Positions 18,110 through 26,478 of a stretch of DNA of 64,000 nt are shown piece after piece. Where the stretch lies: NCBI GenBank assembly GCA_040757775.1, contig JBFLWQ010000015.1, positions 1-64,000 of the forward strand, in the 5' to 3' direction. The stretch comes from Thermodesulfobacteriota bacterium (GTDB taxonomy: Bacteria; Desulfobacterota; UBA8473). The notes under the pieces are model-generated. The model was given only the letters and a program-made list of their open reading frames with translations, made no database searches and had not been told where the DNA came from. The position numbers and the translations under genes were made by a program. Each line of letters opens with the position of its first letter. The first letter of the stretch is position 1.

Positions 18110-18243
18110 GCATAATGCAACTATCCAATTGGCAGGCGATAACTGTTTAGAAAAGGTAAACCTGTAACGATAGGAATAATGATGTATTGAATAAATGTAG
18201 CTAAAAATTATTAGTGTCGCATATTGCAACTCTATTATGCAAC
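18110..18243 (-). promoter_or_regulatory. Cluster of GTTGCAT-type upstream activator sites
   Basis: Three copies of a heptamer that reads GTTGCAT or GTTGCAA on the - strand occur at 18115-18121, 18224-18230 and 18237-18243; the first two extend to GTTGCA-N3-TGC. They lie about 95-225 bases upstream of the sigma54 promoter, the usual range for enhancer-binding proteins. The same heptamer recurs upstream of the second sigma54 promoter (43656-43679). The rest of 17955-18246 shows no gene. Confidence 0.6.
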
Positions 18244-18246
18244 ACC

Positions 18247-19629
18247 TTATACTAAGTTGCAATTGTCCATTCTTTTGAGTTTTCTCCACAAGGTACTTCT
18301 ATGGATACCTAGCTCTTCAGAAGCCTTGATCTTATTCCAATTATGTTTTTTTAGCGTAGATAGGATAGTATTGATCTCCACTTGATTAATCAAATCCAAG
18401 CTTTTTCCGACCTTCTCCAGTTTACCTTCAATCCCTATTACGTAGGAAGGCAAGTGTTCTTTTGATATAATATTCCCTTTGCACAGAATAAAGGAATGTT
18501 CTAGAATATTTTCCAACTCCCGGACATTGCCAGGATAATTATACTGCATTAGAATCTCTATGGCATCGGATGATAACCTTTCAATGTTTCGCTGGTCCCT
18601 TTGGTTAAACCTGGTTATGAAATAGTCCACAAGGAGGGGGATGTCCTCTGGTCTTTCTCGAAGGTTTGGAAGTTCCAGTTTAATAACGTTCAACCTGTAG
18701 TACAAATCCTGACGGAATTGTCCCTCCTTGACCAACTGTTCCAGATTACGGTTGGTGGCTGATATCACTCTCACATCTACTTTGACGGTGTTAGTACCAC
18801 CTAACGGTACAAACTCTTTATATTGCACAGCCCTTAGAAGCTTCACTTGAAGGGAAGGAGAAATATCACCTATTTCGTCGAGAAAGATAGTCCCTCCATT
18901 GGCCAATTGAAACCTCCCCAGTTTGTTCTTCTTAGCGTCCGTAAATGCCCCTTTCACATAACCGAAGAATTCGGACTCCAGGAGGGTTTCAGGAAGGGCG
19001 GCACAATTAACTTTTATAAGGGGTTTTTTCTGGCGAAGGCTTAAATTATGAACCGCGTTAGCAAAAAGCTCTTTTCCAGTGCCGCTTTCTCCTTGAATCA
19101 AAAGAGATGCATCAGTTCGGCTTATATCGGGGAGTATTTCGAAAATTTCCAGGATCCTCTTGTTCTTGGAAATAATCCCCTGAAATGAGTAGGCTGATTT
19201 AGGAGAATCAGAAAACCGGTATTTGGTAGGCATATCCCGGACAGCTATGATTCCTCCTGAGAAGGATCTTCCATGACTCTTGAGTATTGAGAAACGTATT
19301 GCAATGGGTATTGGCATCTCGTCCTTACGGATTATATCCGAGTAGTAATCAACGAAGCTCTCCCCATTATTGATCATATTTTGGACAGGGCATCCATCAT
19401 TGCAGTTATAAAGACGAAGGATTTCGTAACAGTGCTTTCCCAGTGCTTCTATCCTTGGAAATCCTGTAATCTCCTCAGCTCTTTTGTTGAAGTAAACAAT
19501 TCGAAACCCTGGGTCAATAATAAGGATAGCCTCACCTATATTCTCAAGAACAGAATCTCCGGATATTCCATTGAGAATATTCTTGTTAAAATTATCTTTG
19601 TCTCTAATATTATCCATAATGCATTCCAA
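18247..19629 (-). CDS. Sigma54-dependent transcriptional activator with PAS domain
   Basis: A 460-residue enhancer-binding protein with an N-terminal PAS domain (about 25-135) containing a CPVQNMINNGESF cysteine segment. The AAA+ domain has Walker A GESGTGKE, a GAFTDA variant of the GAFTGA sigma54-contact loop, Walker B GTIFLDEIGD and the R-finger region RFRQDLYYRL. The C-terminal Fis-type HTH contains ELGIHRSTLWRKLKR. TTG 19629 has a well-placed AGAGG; ATG 19617 is the alternative. It shares its architecture with the activator at 43692-45026. It likely binds the GTTGCAT sites just downstream and activates the redox operon. The PAS signal is unknown. Confidence 0.88.
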   Translation of the reverse strand: MECIMDNIRDKDNFNKNILNGISGDSVLENIGEAILIIDPGFRIVYFNKRAEEITGFPRIEALGKHCYEILRLYNCNDGCPVQNMINNGESFVDYYSDIIRKDEMPIPIAIRFSILKSHGRSFSGGIIAVRDMPTKYRFSDSPKSAYSFQGIISKNKRILEIFEILPDISRTDASLLIQGESGTGKELFANAVHNLSLRQKKPLIKVNCAALPETLLESEFFGYVKGAFTDAKKNKLGRFQLANGGTIFLDEIGDISPSLQVKLLRAVQYKEFVPLGGTNTVKVDVRVISATNRNLEQLVKEGQFRQDLYYRLNVIKLELPNLRERPEDIPLLVDYFITRFNQRDQRNIERLSSDAIEILMQYNYPGNVRELENILEHSFILCKGNIISKEHLPSYVIGIEGKLEKVGKSLDLINQVEINTILSTLKKHNWNKIKASEELGIHRSTLWRKLKRMDNCNLV

Positions 19630-19838
19630 CTCGCCTCTTGGTTAAGCTGCTTGTCAACTTTATGGGTTAAATTGCCAAAAACCCTTAAATTAAAACAAAA
19701 TAACATTTGAGAGAGAATATTTCAAGAAATTTATTTCCCCTATGTAATTGAAGGTAATGGATGAAGGCAGACCTGTTATTATATTACTATAGACTGGGAG
19801 AAGATTAAAAGGAGAAAAATAGAACAGGAAAAGAGAAA

Positions 19839-19871
19839 AGGTATTGACATTGCTTCAGATAGTGGTATTCT
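19839..19871 (+). promoter_or_regulatory. Promoter of the second cytochrome b/HdrD-like pair
   Basis: A TTGACA at 19844-19849 and TATTCT at 19866-19871 are separated by 16 bases, a good sigma70 match. The same DNA also contains GG-N10-GC (19840-19853) ending in TTGCT, a weaker sigma54-like pattern, so the sigma factor is uncertain. It lies 60-90 bases before ATG 19933. The remainder of the divergent intergenic region 19630-19932 shows no gene. Confidence 0.5.
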
Positions 19872-19932
19872 CAAAAACCATTTAGCAAATTTATAGGTCG
19901 TGCAGATCTATTTAATAACAGGAGGTGCAAGA

Positions 19933-20832
19933 ATGCTGTTGTTGATGTTGTCTTATTTAGGTATTGGAATTTTTGTTGTGGTTATTTTGGGAAAGATCAT
20001 AAAGTACTTTACTATGCCTTTGCATGTGAGATGGGAGCTTTATCCTCTCCCTCATGAAAAGGGACGCGAGTATGGAGGATCTTATTTCGAAGAATTGAAC
20101 TGGTGGGAAAAACCCATTAAAAAATCAATGCTGGGGCAAGTTAAATTCATGGTACCGGAGATTCTTTTTGTGAAGTCGCTCTATCATGATAATAGAAAGC
20201 TCTGGTATGTGTCATTCCCCTTTCATTTTGGGATTTACCTGGTAATCGGTTGCCTGGGATTGATCTTCATTGGGGCTATAGTGAGCGTTGCGGGTTTATC
20301 TCCGCAAAACGCAATATCTGTTTTTCTACAGTCTCTGGCAGTTATTTTTGGTGCCGTTGGCTTTATGCTGGGTACAATAGGTGCAATTGGCTTACTCCTA
20401 AGGAGAACCTTCGATAAAGACCTGCGAGCCTTTGCAGCACCAATAGATTACTTCAATCTGGTATTTATCCTGGCTATTTTCTTAAGCGGGCTGATAGCAT
20501 GGTTTTCGTACGACTCAGCGTTAACCGTCTCCAGGGATTACATGAAAGGTTTGATAACATTCAGCCCTGTGGTTGTTGGTAATTCAAGTCTGGTAGGGCA
20601 TATAATACTTCTATCCCTTTTTCTCATTTATCTGCCCTTCACCCACATGACCCACTTCATTGGCAAATATTTTACATGGCATGAAGTGCGATGGGATGAC
20701 AGAATAAATACAAGGGGGAGCGCCATTGAGGCAAAAGTAAACAAACTCTTGAACGTCAAGCAAAACTGGTCAGCACCTCATATGAAGCCAGGCAAAACAT
20801 GGGCTGAGACCGCTACAGAGGAGGTTGAATAG
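19933..20832 (+). CDS. Membrane cytochrome b-type subunit (NarI/DsrM/HdrE-like)
   Basis: A 299-residue membrane protein with about six hydrophobic helices. Putative haem-b histidines are in SFPFHFGIYL, VVGNSSLVGHIIL and the conserved end motif PFTHMTHFIGKYF. ATG 19933 is chosen because GGAGGT lies six bases upstream; an in-frame GTG at 19900 has no RBS. A cytoplasmic loop after helix 1 (RWELYPLPHEKGREYGG) is longer than in the TmcC-like protein at 17274-17954. Its stop is contiguous with the start of the HdrD-like partner (TAGATG), indicating translational coupling. Probably passes electrons between menaquinone and the partner. Confidence 0.82.
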   Translation: MLLLMLSYLGIGIFVVVILGKIIKYFTMPLHVRWELYPLPHEKGREYGGSYFEELNWWEKPIKKSMLGQVKFMVPEILFVKSLYHDNRKLWYVSFPFHFGIYLVIGCLGLIFIGAIVSVAGLSPQNAISVFLQSLAVIFGAVGFMLGTIGAIGLLLRRTFDKDLRAFAAPIDYFNLVFILAIFLSGLIAWFSYDSALTVSRDYMKGLITFSPVVVGNSSLVGHIILLSLFLIYLPFTHMTHFIGKYFTWHEVRWDDRINTRGSAIEAKVNKLLNVKQNWSAPHMKPGKTWAETATEEVE

Positions 20833-22443
20833 ATGAAGGCAGGAAAAATAAGGCTCAAAGATATTGGCAAACCATCGGAGCAGATGGTTCAACTCAACCC
20901 GGCAGACTTTATGAGGCTGCCATACCCTTATGATAAGGCAGATTCTGATCCTGATTTTAAGCAACTTACGGAAGATCAGAAGAAAAAATATGAGGCAACC
21001 CTTGACGGGGTATTGGCCATAAGTATACCCAAACCCGAGACAAAAGTGGAAGAGGAGGAACTCGTCAGGAAGTTTTTGTCAGGTCTTGAAAAGCTGCTCA
21101 CAAAGGAGAATAACTGGACGTTTTTGCAGCCGCTAACCCTCTCTCTTGAGTACTGTGCCAAATGTCAGACCTGCAACGAGGCATGTCCTATATATGTTGG
21201 GAGCGGGAAGCAAGAGATATACAGGCCTACCTATCGATCCGAGGTCCTCCGTGCAATTGTGAATAAATATATCAAAAAGGGCGGAAAGACCTTTGCAAAA
21301 TTCAGCGGCAACGACATCGATCTCAACTGGACGACAGTTGCCAGGTTAGCTGAACTGGCATACAGATGTACCCTTTGCAGGAGGTGTGCCCAGACCTGCC
21401 CGATTGGTGTTGACAACGGTTTGATAACCCATGAACTCCGAAAGCTCTTTAGCCAGGAATTGGGTATTGCCCCTGCCGAAATCCATACATTGGGTTCGAT
21501 GAAGCATTTGAAGTCCGGATCAAGTACTGGTTTGATCCCGGTGGCATTAAAGGATACCATAGAATTCCTGGAGGATGACATAAAAGACAGGACGGGATTA
21601 GACATAAAATTCCCCATGGACAAAGAAGGGGCAGACATACTCCTTATCCATAATGCCGGTGAGTTCCTGTCATGGCCTGAAAATCCGATGGCATTTGCCA
21701 TTATATTCGAAGCGGCTGGGTTAAACTGGACACTCTCCAGTGATCTGTTAGGGTATGATGCCGTTAATTACGGCTTATGGTATGATGATGTCCAGTTCGC
21801 CAGAGTAGCAGTAAGGCATGCCCAGATTGCCAAGAAACTGGGTGTAAAGAAGATAGTTATAGGGGAATGCGGCCATGCTCATAAGGCTATCTCTGTTATC
21901 GCCGACCGGATCATAAACGGGGAAATAAATATACCGAGAGAGAGTTCTTATACATTACTGGAAGATATTGTTTGTAATGGAAAACTAAATCTCGATCCCA
22001 AGAAAAACGATTTTCCTGTTACACTGCATGACCCATGTAATGTAACCCGACTTATGGGTGTGGTGGAGCCTCAGAGAAGAGTTATCCGCAAGATATGTCC
22101 CCAGTTCAGGGAGATGGAGCCCCATGGTGTCAAGAATTACTGCTGCGGAGGGGGGAGTGGCTTTGCCATTATGCCTTCAATGAATTTTCCCGACTGGAGG
22201 ACAAGAATATCAGGAAGGATGAAATTCAAACAAATTCTTGATGCCTTTCAGGATGTAATAGACCCAGGTATAAAAAAGATGGTCTGTGCACCATGTTCCA
22301 ACTGCAAGGGTGCTATCAGGGAAATATTAAGTCATTATGATGCATGGGAAAAATGCGGCATAGCATACACGGGTTTGGTTGAATTTATAGTCAATGCCAT
22401 GGTTGACATAAAAGAACCTTACATCGAATGGCCTGAGATGTAA
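20833..22443 (+). CDS. HdrD/DsrK-like iron-sulfur protein
   Basis: A 536-residue protein with two 4Fe-4S motifs (CAKCQTCNEACPIYVG and CTLCRRCAQTCPIGVD) and two CCG-type modules: CGHAH plus DPCNVTRL with NYCCGGGSGF, and CAPCSNCKGAI near the C-terminus. Length and the pairing with a cytochrome b resemble DsrMK/HdrDE, but no other dsr gene is nearby, and the N-terminus lacks DsrK-specific features I know. It probably oxidises or reduces menaquinone via its partner and a soluble donor (for example ferredoxin or a heterodisulfide-like substrate); this is inference. Followed by a strong terminator. Confidence 0.82.
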   Translation: MKAGKIRLKDIGKPSEQMVQLNPADFMRLPYPYDKADSDPDFKQLTEDQKKKYEATLDGVLAISIPKPETKVEEEELVRKFLSGLEKLLTKENNWTFLQPLTLSLEYCAKCQTCNEACPIYVGSGKQEIYRPTYRSEVLRAIVNKYIKKGGKTFAKFSGNDIDLNWTTVARLAELAYRCTLCRRCAQTCPIGVDNGLITHELRKLFSQELGIAPAEIHTLGSMKHLKSGSSTGLIPVALKDTIEFLEDDIKDRTGLDIKFPMDKEGADILLIHNAGEFLSWPENPMAFAIIFEAAGLNWTLSSDLLGYDAVNYGLWYDDVQFARVAVRHAQIAKKLGVKKIVIGECGHAHKAISVIADRIINGEINIPRESSYTLLEDIVCNGKLNLDPKKNDFPVTLHDPCNVTRLMGVVEPQRRVIRKICPQFREMEPHGVKNYCCGGGSGFAIMPSMNFPDWRTRISGRMKFKQILDAFQDVIDPGIKKMVCAPCSNCKGAIREILSHYDAWEKCGIAYTGLVEFIVNAMVDIKEPYIEWPEM

Positions 22444-22518
22444 AGATGGTTGTTATCTTTGGGGGTGACAGGGAGATTAACTAAAGGAAAGTAGTCGTTA
22501 AGAAAGGGTTAATATAAA

Positions 22519-22549
22519 GGGGCGATTCACGAATCGCCCCTAATTTTTT
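22519..22549 (+). terminator. Rho-independent terminator after the HdrD-like gene
   Basis: A perfect GC-rich hairpin (GGGGCGATTC at 22519-22528 paired with GAATCGCCCC at 22531-22540) is followed by TAATTTTTT. It ends the + strand pair 19933-22443 and lies between convergent genes, so it may also protect the - strand side. Confidence 0.88.
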
Positions 22550-22552
22550 AAC

Positions 22553-22942
22553 CTATTTTATTTTGTCTCGAACTGTCTCGAGAAATTGCTGTCTGTCGAT
22601 TGGCTTTTCCAGGTACCCCTCTGGTCCTGGCACAGAGCGCTTGTTAAGGAACTCCTTGAAGTCCATAAGAGGGTGCTCATCCCCCCTGAAACCTGTTACA
22701 ATAATCACGGGGATTCCCTTCAATCCCTCATCCTTCCTGAGCTCTCTGTACAGACCTATACCGGATTTTTCAGGCATCAATATGTCCAGACAGACGAGAT
22801 CTGGTTTATTCTCTTTTATTTTCTTTAACCCGTCTACCCCATCCTTAGCAGAATCAGTCTGATAACCATTCTCCTCCAGGAGAGTAGTCAGATAGGTAAT
22901 TACATCAGGCTCATCATCAATGACCATTATCTTTTTGCTCAT
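22553..22942 (-). CDS. Single-domain response regulator
   Basis: A 129-residue receiver domain with DDEPD acidic pocket, phosphoacceptor Asp53 in CLDILMP, Thr in IIVTGF and Lys in YLEKPID. ATG 22942 has the RBS GGAGGATATA; in-frame extension to 22999 would overlap the toxin gene. It has an insertion after the Thr strand (DEHPLMDFKEFLNKRSVPG), also present in a different form in the regulator at 34332-34844. No cognate kinase is adjacent; the paralogous kinases at 12945 and 31989 are candidates. Confidence 0.85.
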   Translation of the reverse strand: MSKKIMVIDDEPDVITYLTTLLEENGYQTDSAKDGVDGLKKIKENKPDLVCLDILMPEKSGIGLYRELRKDEGLKGIPVIIVTGFRGDEHPLMDFKEFLNKRSVPGPEGYLEKPIDRQQFLETVRDKIK

Positions 22943-22991
22943 TATATCCTCCTTCGAATTATTTTTCTGATTCGCATTGTTAGTAGAATCA

Positions 22992-23465
22992 TTATCCACT
23001 ATTGAAGCATCGTAGAAACCCCTCCGGGGTCATAACAGTGCCAGGGAAAATATTTTCAAAGTGGGTATTATCCCATGTAACCATTGTTGAAACAAAGGAC
23101 AGATGCTTTTGTGCCACTGAAATCATCAAGGCGTCACCCAGTGATTTCCTTTTTTTCAGCAGATCAAAAATATCCTTAATACCTACCCTTGGAAAGTAAC
23201 TCTCAAAATCGGGAATAGGTAGAACAGTAACTTGGTATCTATCAGGGAAGTAAAACCATAATTCGGTTAATTGTTTTTCACTGAGATTAAATGAAAGAAT
23301 TCCACAAAGCTCTAATAGATTGACAATAGTAGTAAAACCGGTCCTCTTTTTCGCTATATAGGTAAGAAACTTATAGTTATTCTGGTAATAAGTATCCCTT
23401 TTGTAACGGAGGTCAATCACAAAGATGTTTGTATCGATCAAAATTAGATCCTGCCTCGTACCCAC
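22992..23465 (-). CDS. PIN-domain toxin (VapC-like)
   Basis: A 157-residue PIN domain. The acidic residues expected for Mg-dependent RNase activity are in LIDTNIF (Asp), NLLELCG (Glu), SLGDALM (Asp) and MVTWDNTHF (Asp). It starts at GTG 23465 inside the end of the antitoxin gene (22-base overlap), the standard antitoxin-toxin layout. Known function of the family is cleavage of tRNA or rRNA when unneutralised. It is longer than a minimal VapC (about 130) because of an insertion around DRYQVTVLPIPDFESYF. Confidence 0.8.
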   Translation of the reverse strand: MGTRQDLILIDTNIFVIDLRYKRDTYYQNNYKFLTYIAKKRTGFTTIVNLLELCGILSFNLSEKQLTELWFYFPDRYQVTVLPIPDFESYFPRVGIKDIFDLLKKRKSLGDALMISVAQKHLSFVSTMVTWDNTHFENIFPGTVMTPEGFLRCFNSG

Positions 23466-23707
23466 TCAATGGCCTCCCGCCATCCTTTAAACCTAGGTTT
23501 TGTTCTCTCCAGACTTTCCTCAATATCTCTCCATGCATCCTTAAAAGGCCTCAACTCTCCTAAGGCTTTCCTCCCTTCCATTTCTGGTGGAGCAATTACA
23601 GCCACAGGCCTTCCCCTGTATGTAACAGTCAATCGTTCACCTGATTTGACCTTCCTAATAACCTCGCCAGTCCTTTGCTTCAACTCCTTGGCAGTTATTA
23701 TACCCAT
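23444..23707 (-). CDS. Phd/YefM-family antitoxin
   Basis: An 87-residue protein beginning MGIITAKELKQRTGEVIRKV and continuing with SGERLTVTYRGRPVAVIAPP, the hallmark N-terminal DNA-binding fold of Phd/YefM antitoxins. The C-terminal part (WRDIEESLERTKPRFKGW) would wrap the PIN toxin encoded downstream in an overlapping frame. Antitoxins of this family repress their own promoter, which should lie in 23708-23863; no clear operator was seen in that gap. Confidence 0.82.
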   Translation of the reverse strand: MGIITAKELKQRTGEVIRKVKSGERLTVTYRGRPVAVIAPPEMEGRKALGELRPFKDAWRDIEESLERTKPRFKGWREAIEWVRGRI

Positions 23708-23863
23708 ATTACCCCCAGTAATTACTTTAGTGACATAATAAACACTTCATTCTGCAATGTCAAGACTAAAAGCAAGTCATCATCTGAACATAGAATCTAG
23801 TTCTTGGAGTCATAAGTCGGGTTGGTTTGCTTCGCCAAGAGCCATGGCAGTACCGAAGAGAGT

Positions 23864-24220
23864 TTAATAGGGATGGGTCCCCACTACAACGTCTTTTCCG
23901 AAGTTATCCTTCACAAGCGTGGTAAGCCGCTCAAAATCAATAGGACATTGAGCTGTCTTAACTGCCTTCACTATACATGTCCCCAGATGGATAACATTAA
24001 AATCTCGCTCTAAGGTATCGCCGATTTCCTTCATCAATTTTATTTTTGGAATAATAAGCCCTGGACAATCCCCACAGTTTCCAAGGGCTACCAGCTCGAT
24101 ACCATCCGCATACCTGGAAAACTCCCCTTCCTTCTTGCTGATAGCTTTGAGGCATTTCTCGCACGCTACACATAATTGATCTTGAATCCGCTTACATCCA
24201 ATAATGGCGACTTTTGTCAT
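23864..24220 (-). CDS. CGGC-domain protein
   Basis: A 118-residue cysteine-rich protein. Cysteines occur in IIGCKRIQDQLCVACEKCLKA, in GNCGDCPGLI and near HLGTCIVKA, the layout of the CGGC domain (predicted metal or Fe-S binding, function unknown). ATG 24220 is preceded by GGAG; a longer in-frame start overlaps the NrfD gene and has no homology to the domain. It is the last gene of the tmc/hmc-like operon (46-base gap from the NrfD gene), suggesting a link to that complex. Confidence 0.75.
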   Translation of the reverse strand: MTKVAIIGCKRIQDQLCVACEKCLKAISKKEGEFSRYADGIELVALGNCGDCPGLIIPKIKLMKEIGDTLERDFNVIHLGTCIVKAVKTAQCPIDFERLTTLVKDNFGKDVVVGTHPY

Positions 24221-24266
24221 CTTTTTTCCACTCCATTCTCCTTTGTAACCGAAGGTTATGTAGGTT

Positions 24267-25520
24267 TCATATTCCTTGCTTAATCCGGATTGAAGCATTG
24301 TCGCTTGAAATTGCCCCTCTTTCAGGGGCAGGTATGACTGGAAGGATGGAGACAAATACCCTATAGACAAGCATAAGTGTCGCAATGAGTCCTATAGTGA
24401 GAGCAAACTCGCCTATAGCAGGGAAGTAAGCCTTTTCTGCAAAAGGGGGTTGATACGCTACGAAGAACACCGCACATCGATTTAACAAGACTCCTAAAAT
24501 ATACATAGTGGCAGCGGTAAACAACCAGCCAGCAGAACTTCGAACCCGTGATGATAATAACATGAGAAAAGGAACCACTGTCAGGATACCGAACTCGAGC
24601 CAGAACATCCGTGATTGGGTCGACCCTTCGAAAAGGTATACATATGTACCTCTGTAAATCATGTCTCCAATTTTCAACACTATATAACTACCCAATAAAT
24701 AGGGTATAAATTTAGCCAGTGGGGTCAAAATATCCATTTCTGTTTTATGACCAAACGACTTCGATGCAATCATAGACTCAAATATCACCATGGGATATCC
24801 AACAGCAATGGCAGAGGCAAGAAAAAACAATGGAGATAGAGGAGACCAATACAATGGATGCATCTTGTAAGGACTAATTACCATCAATGTTCCCAAAGAC
24901 GACTGATGTAGGCAGGAGAGAACTACACCCGCAATCACAAAAACAAACATGACTTTCCCCAGAATGTTATCTAAGAAGCTGAGAAGCCTGTCTATAGGCT
25001 CATTAAAGAAGGAGAGCATTCCAGGAAGGTTTACTTGTCCGATAAAGCGCTCGGTCACCACTGGTAGAAATTCGATATACAACACCGTCAGATATACCAT
25101 TACACACATGCCGACTTCAAATAAGACCGAATTGCCCTGCCACATCATGGGAAGGGCAGGATGCCATATATTATACCACCTTCCAAGGTCAAACATTAAC
25201 CCAATCCCGACAAAGGTATACCCCAACATCGCTGTGAGGAGGGCTGGTCTAACAATAGCGTGGAAATGTTCTCTGTGTAAGATATGGGCCAAAAAAGCAG
25301 TTGTGAAGCCTCCGGCCGCCAGGGCTACCCCGCTGGCCACGTCCACCCCAATCCACATCCCCCATGGATACTGATCCGTCAAATTTGTTGTAGACCCCAA
25401 ACCAAATATCATCCTGTACAAACCAAAACTCAGCCCAGTAATCATCAAGGCTATAAGAATTTTTACCCCTGTGGTAAAAAATCTTTTATCAATAGGAGTA
25501 GGGGTTTCATGGAAACTCAT
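24267..25520 (-). CDS. NrfD/HybB/HmcC-type integral membrane protein
   Basis: A 417-residue protein with about ten membrane helices, of the polysulfide reductase NrfD family. Typical segments are QYPWGMWIGVDVASGVALAAGG near the first helices, FDLGRWYNIWHP, and a conserved SPLSPLFFLASAIAVG. Such subunits bind quinone and connect a periplasmic ferredoxin-like partner to the membrane. The start overlaps the stop of the upstream Fe-S gene by 4 bases, supporting a stable B/C subcomplex as in Hmc and Hyb. Expected partner: the Tat-exported Fe-S protein at 25517-26446. Confidence 0.85.
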   Translation of the reverse strand: MSFHETPTPIDKRFFTTGVKILIALMITGLSFGLYRMIFGLGSTTNLTDQYPWGMWIGVDVASGVALAAGGFTTAFLAHILHREHFHAIVRPALLTAMLGYTFVGIGLMFDLGRWYNIWHPALPMMWQGNSVLFEVGMCVMVYLTVLYIEFLPVVTERFIGQVNLPGMLSFFNEPIDRLLSFLDNILGKVMFVFVIAGVVLSCLHQSSLGTLMVISPYKMHPLYWSPLSPLFFLASAIAVGYPMVIFESMIASKSFGHKTEMDILTPLAKFIPYLLGSYIVLKIGDMIYRGTYVYLFEGSTQSRMFWLEFGILTVVPFLMLLSSRVRSSAGWLFTAATMYILGVLLNRCAVFFVAYQPPFAEKAYFPAIGEFALTIGLIATLMLVYRVFVSILPVIPAPERGAISSDNASIRIKQGI

Positions 25521-26446
25521 TTTTCCTGTCCTTCTTCGTTTAATACTGATTTAGATTCTGTCTTTCTTTGTCTCAAGAACCACATGAAACCACCGAGCAC
25601 AGCGAATAAGGTCAAAGGGGGGATGAAATGCTTAAAAATAGCGTGTTGTATAGGTTCCGTATAACTGGGTGTCGATATATACCCAAACTTGGGGAAATCG
25701 ATTTTCTCAAAGGGAAGGCTTGACAGGTAAAGCCACGAAGTCCCTCCCAGTTCATGCTCCCCATATAAATGGGGAATATATCGATCAGGATACTTTTCAA
25801 TCCGCTTCTTAGCGATTTTGATTAATTCTCTTTTCTTTCCAAAAGTCATGACCTCCATAGGGCAAGCCTGAACACATGCAGGTGCTTTACCCTTAGATGT
25901 CCTTTTTTCGAAACAAAAAGTGCATTTTCTGACCTGAGGCGTCGTGGCATTATTATATTCATAGGCAGGAACCTGGAAAGGACATGCGGTCATGCAATAA
26001 CGACATCCTATGCACTTCCATGGGTCATACTTTACTGCCCCATTCGATTCTTTTGTCAGTGCGCCAACGATACAAGCAGATACGCAAGCAGGGTCAGCAC
26101 AATGCATACACTGGAATTTTACATAAACCGGGTTACCTGAATTCCCTGGATTGTTATAGCGATTAACTACGGTGTAAGAATCGGCAGCCATCCTTCTTTT
26201 TTTGTCGAATACTGAATTGTCATTGAAGGATTGGGGAGTCTTTCTTGGTAGTTCTTGATTTATCTGGTTACAAGCCTTTTCACAACTTCGACAGCCAACA
26301 CACAAGGTTGTGTCAACAAGGACTCCCAAGGAGTCACGGAGGGTGGTAGTTTGCTCACCTGCCCAGACATTCACATCTTTCGCGAATAATGCAATGCCTC
26401 CAATTCCTGCTAGTTGTTTTATAAAGTCTCGCCGGTTGATCCCCAT
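25517..26446 (-). CDS. Tat-exported 4Fe-4S ferredoxin-like subunit (HmcB/HybA type)
   Basis: A 309-residue protein. The N-terminus has a twin-arginine signal (NRRDFIKQLAGIGGIALF). Four ferredoxin-type cysteine groups follow: CVGCRSCEKACN, CMHCADPACVSAC, CIGCRYCMTACP and CTFC with CVQACP, so up to four 4Fe-4S clusters. A single helix near the C-terminus (FIPPLTLFAVLGGFMWFL) anchors it on the periplasmic side, as in HybA. I chose ATG 26446 so that the Tat motif is N-terminal; the in-frame region up to 26536 overlaps the cytochrome gene. It should bridge the multihaem cytochrome and the NrfD-type protein. Confidence 0.87.
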   Translation of the reverse strand: MGINRRDFIKQLAGIGGIALFAKDVNVWAGEQTTTLRDSLGVLVDTTLCVGCRSCEKACNQINQELPRKTPQSFNDNSVFDKKRRMAADSYTVVNRYNNPGNSGNPVYVKFQCMHCADPACVSACIVGALTKESNGAVKYDPWKCIGCRYCMTACPFQVPAYEYNNATTPQVRKCTFCFEKRTSKGKAPACVQACPMEVMTFGKKRELIKIAKKRIEKYPDRYIPHLYGEHELGGTSWLYLSSLPFEKIDFPKFGYISTPSYTEPIQHAIFKHFIPPLTLFAVLGGFMWFLRQRKTESKSVLNEEGQEK

Positions 26447-26478
26447 ATTGTGATATTTCCCTGTTTCTAAAGAGAAGG

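Noticed and set aside
20833-22443. Assignment of the HdrD-like protein as DsrK of the DsrMKJOP complex
   Set aside because: No dsrJ, dsrO or dsrP gene and no DsrK-specific features are seen; it is left as HdrD/DsrK-like.
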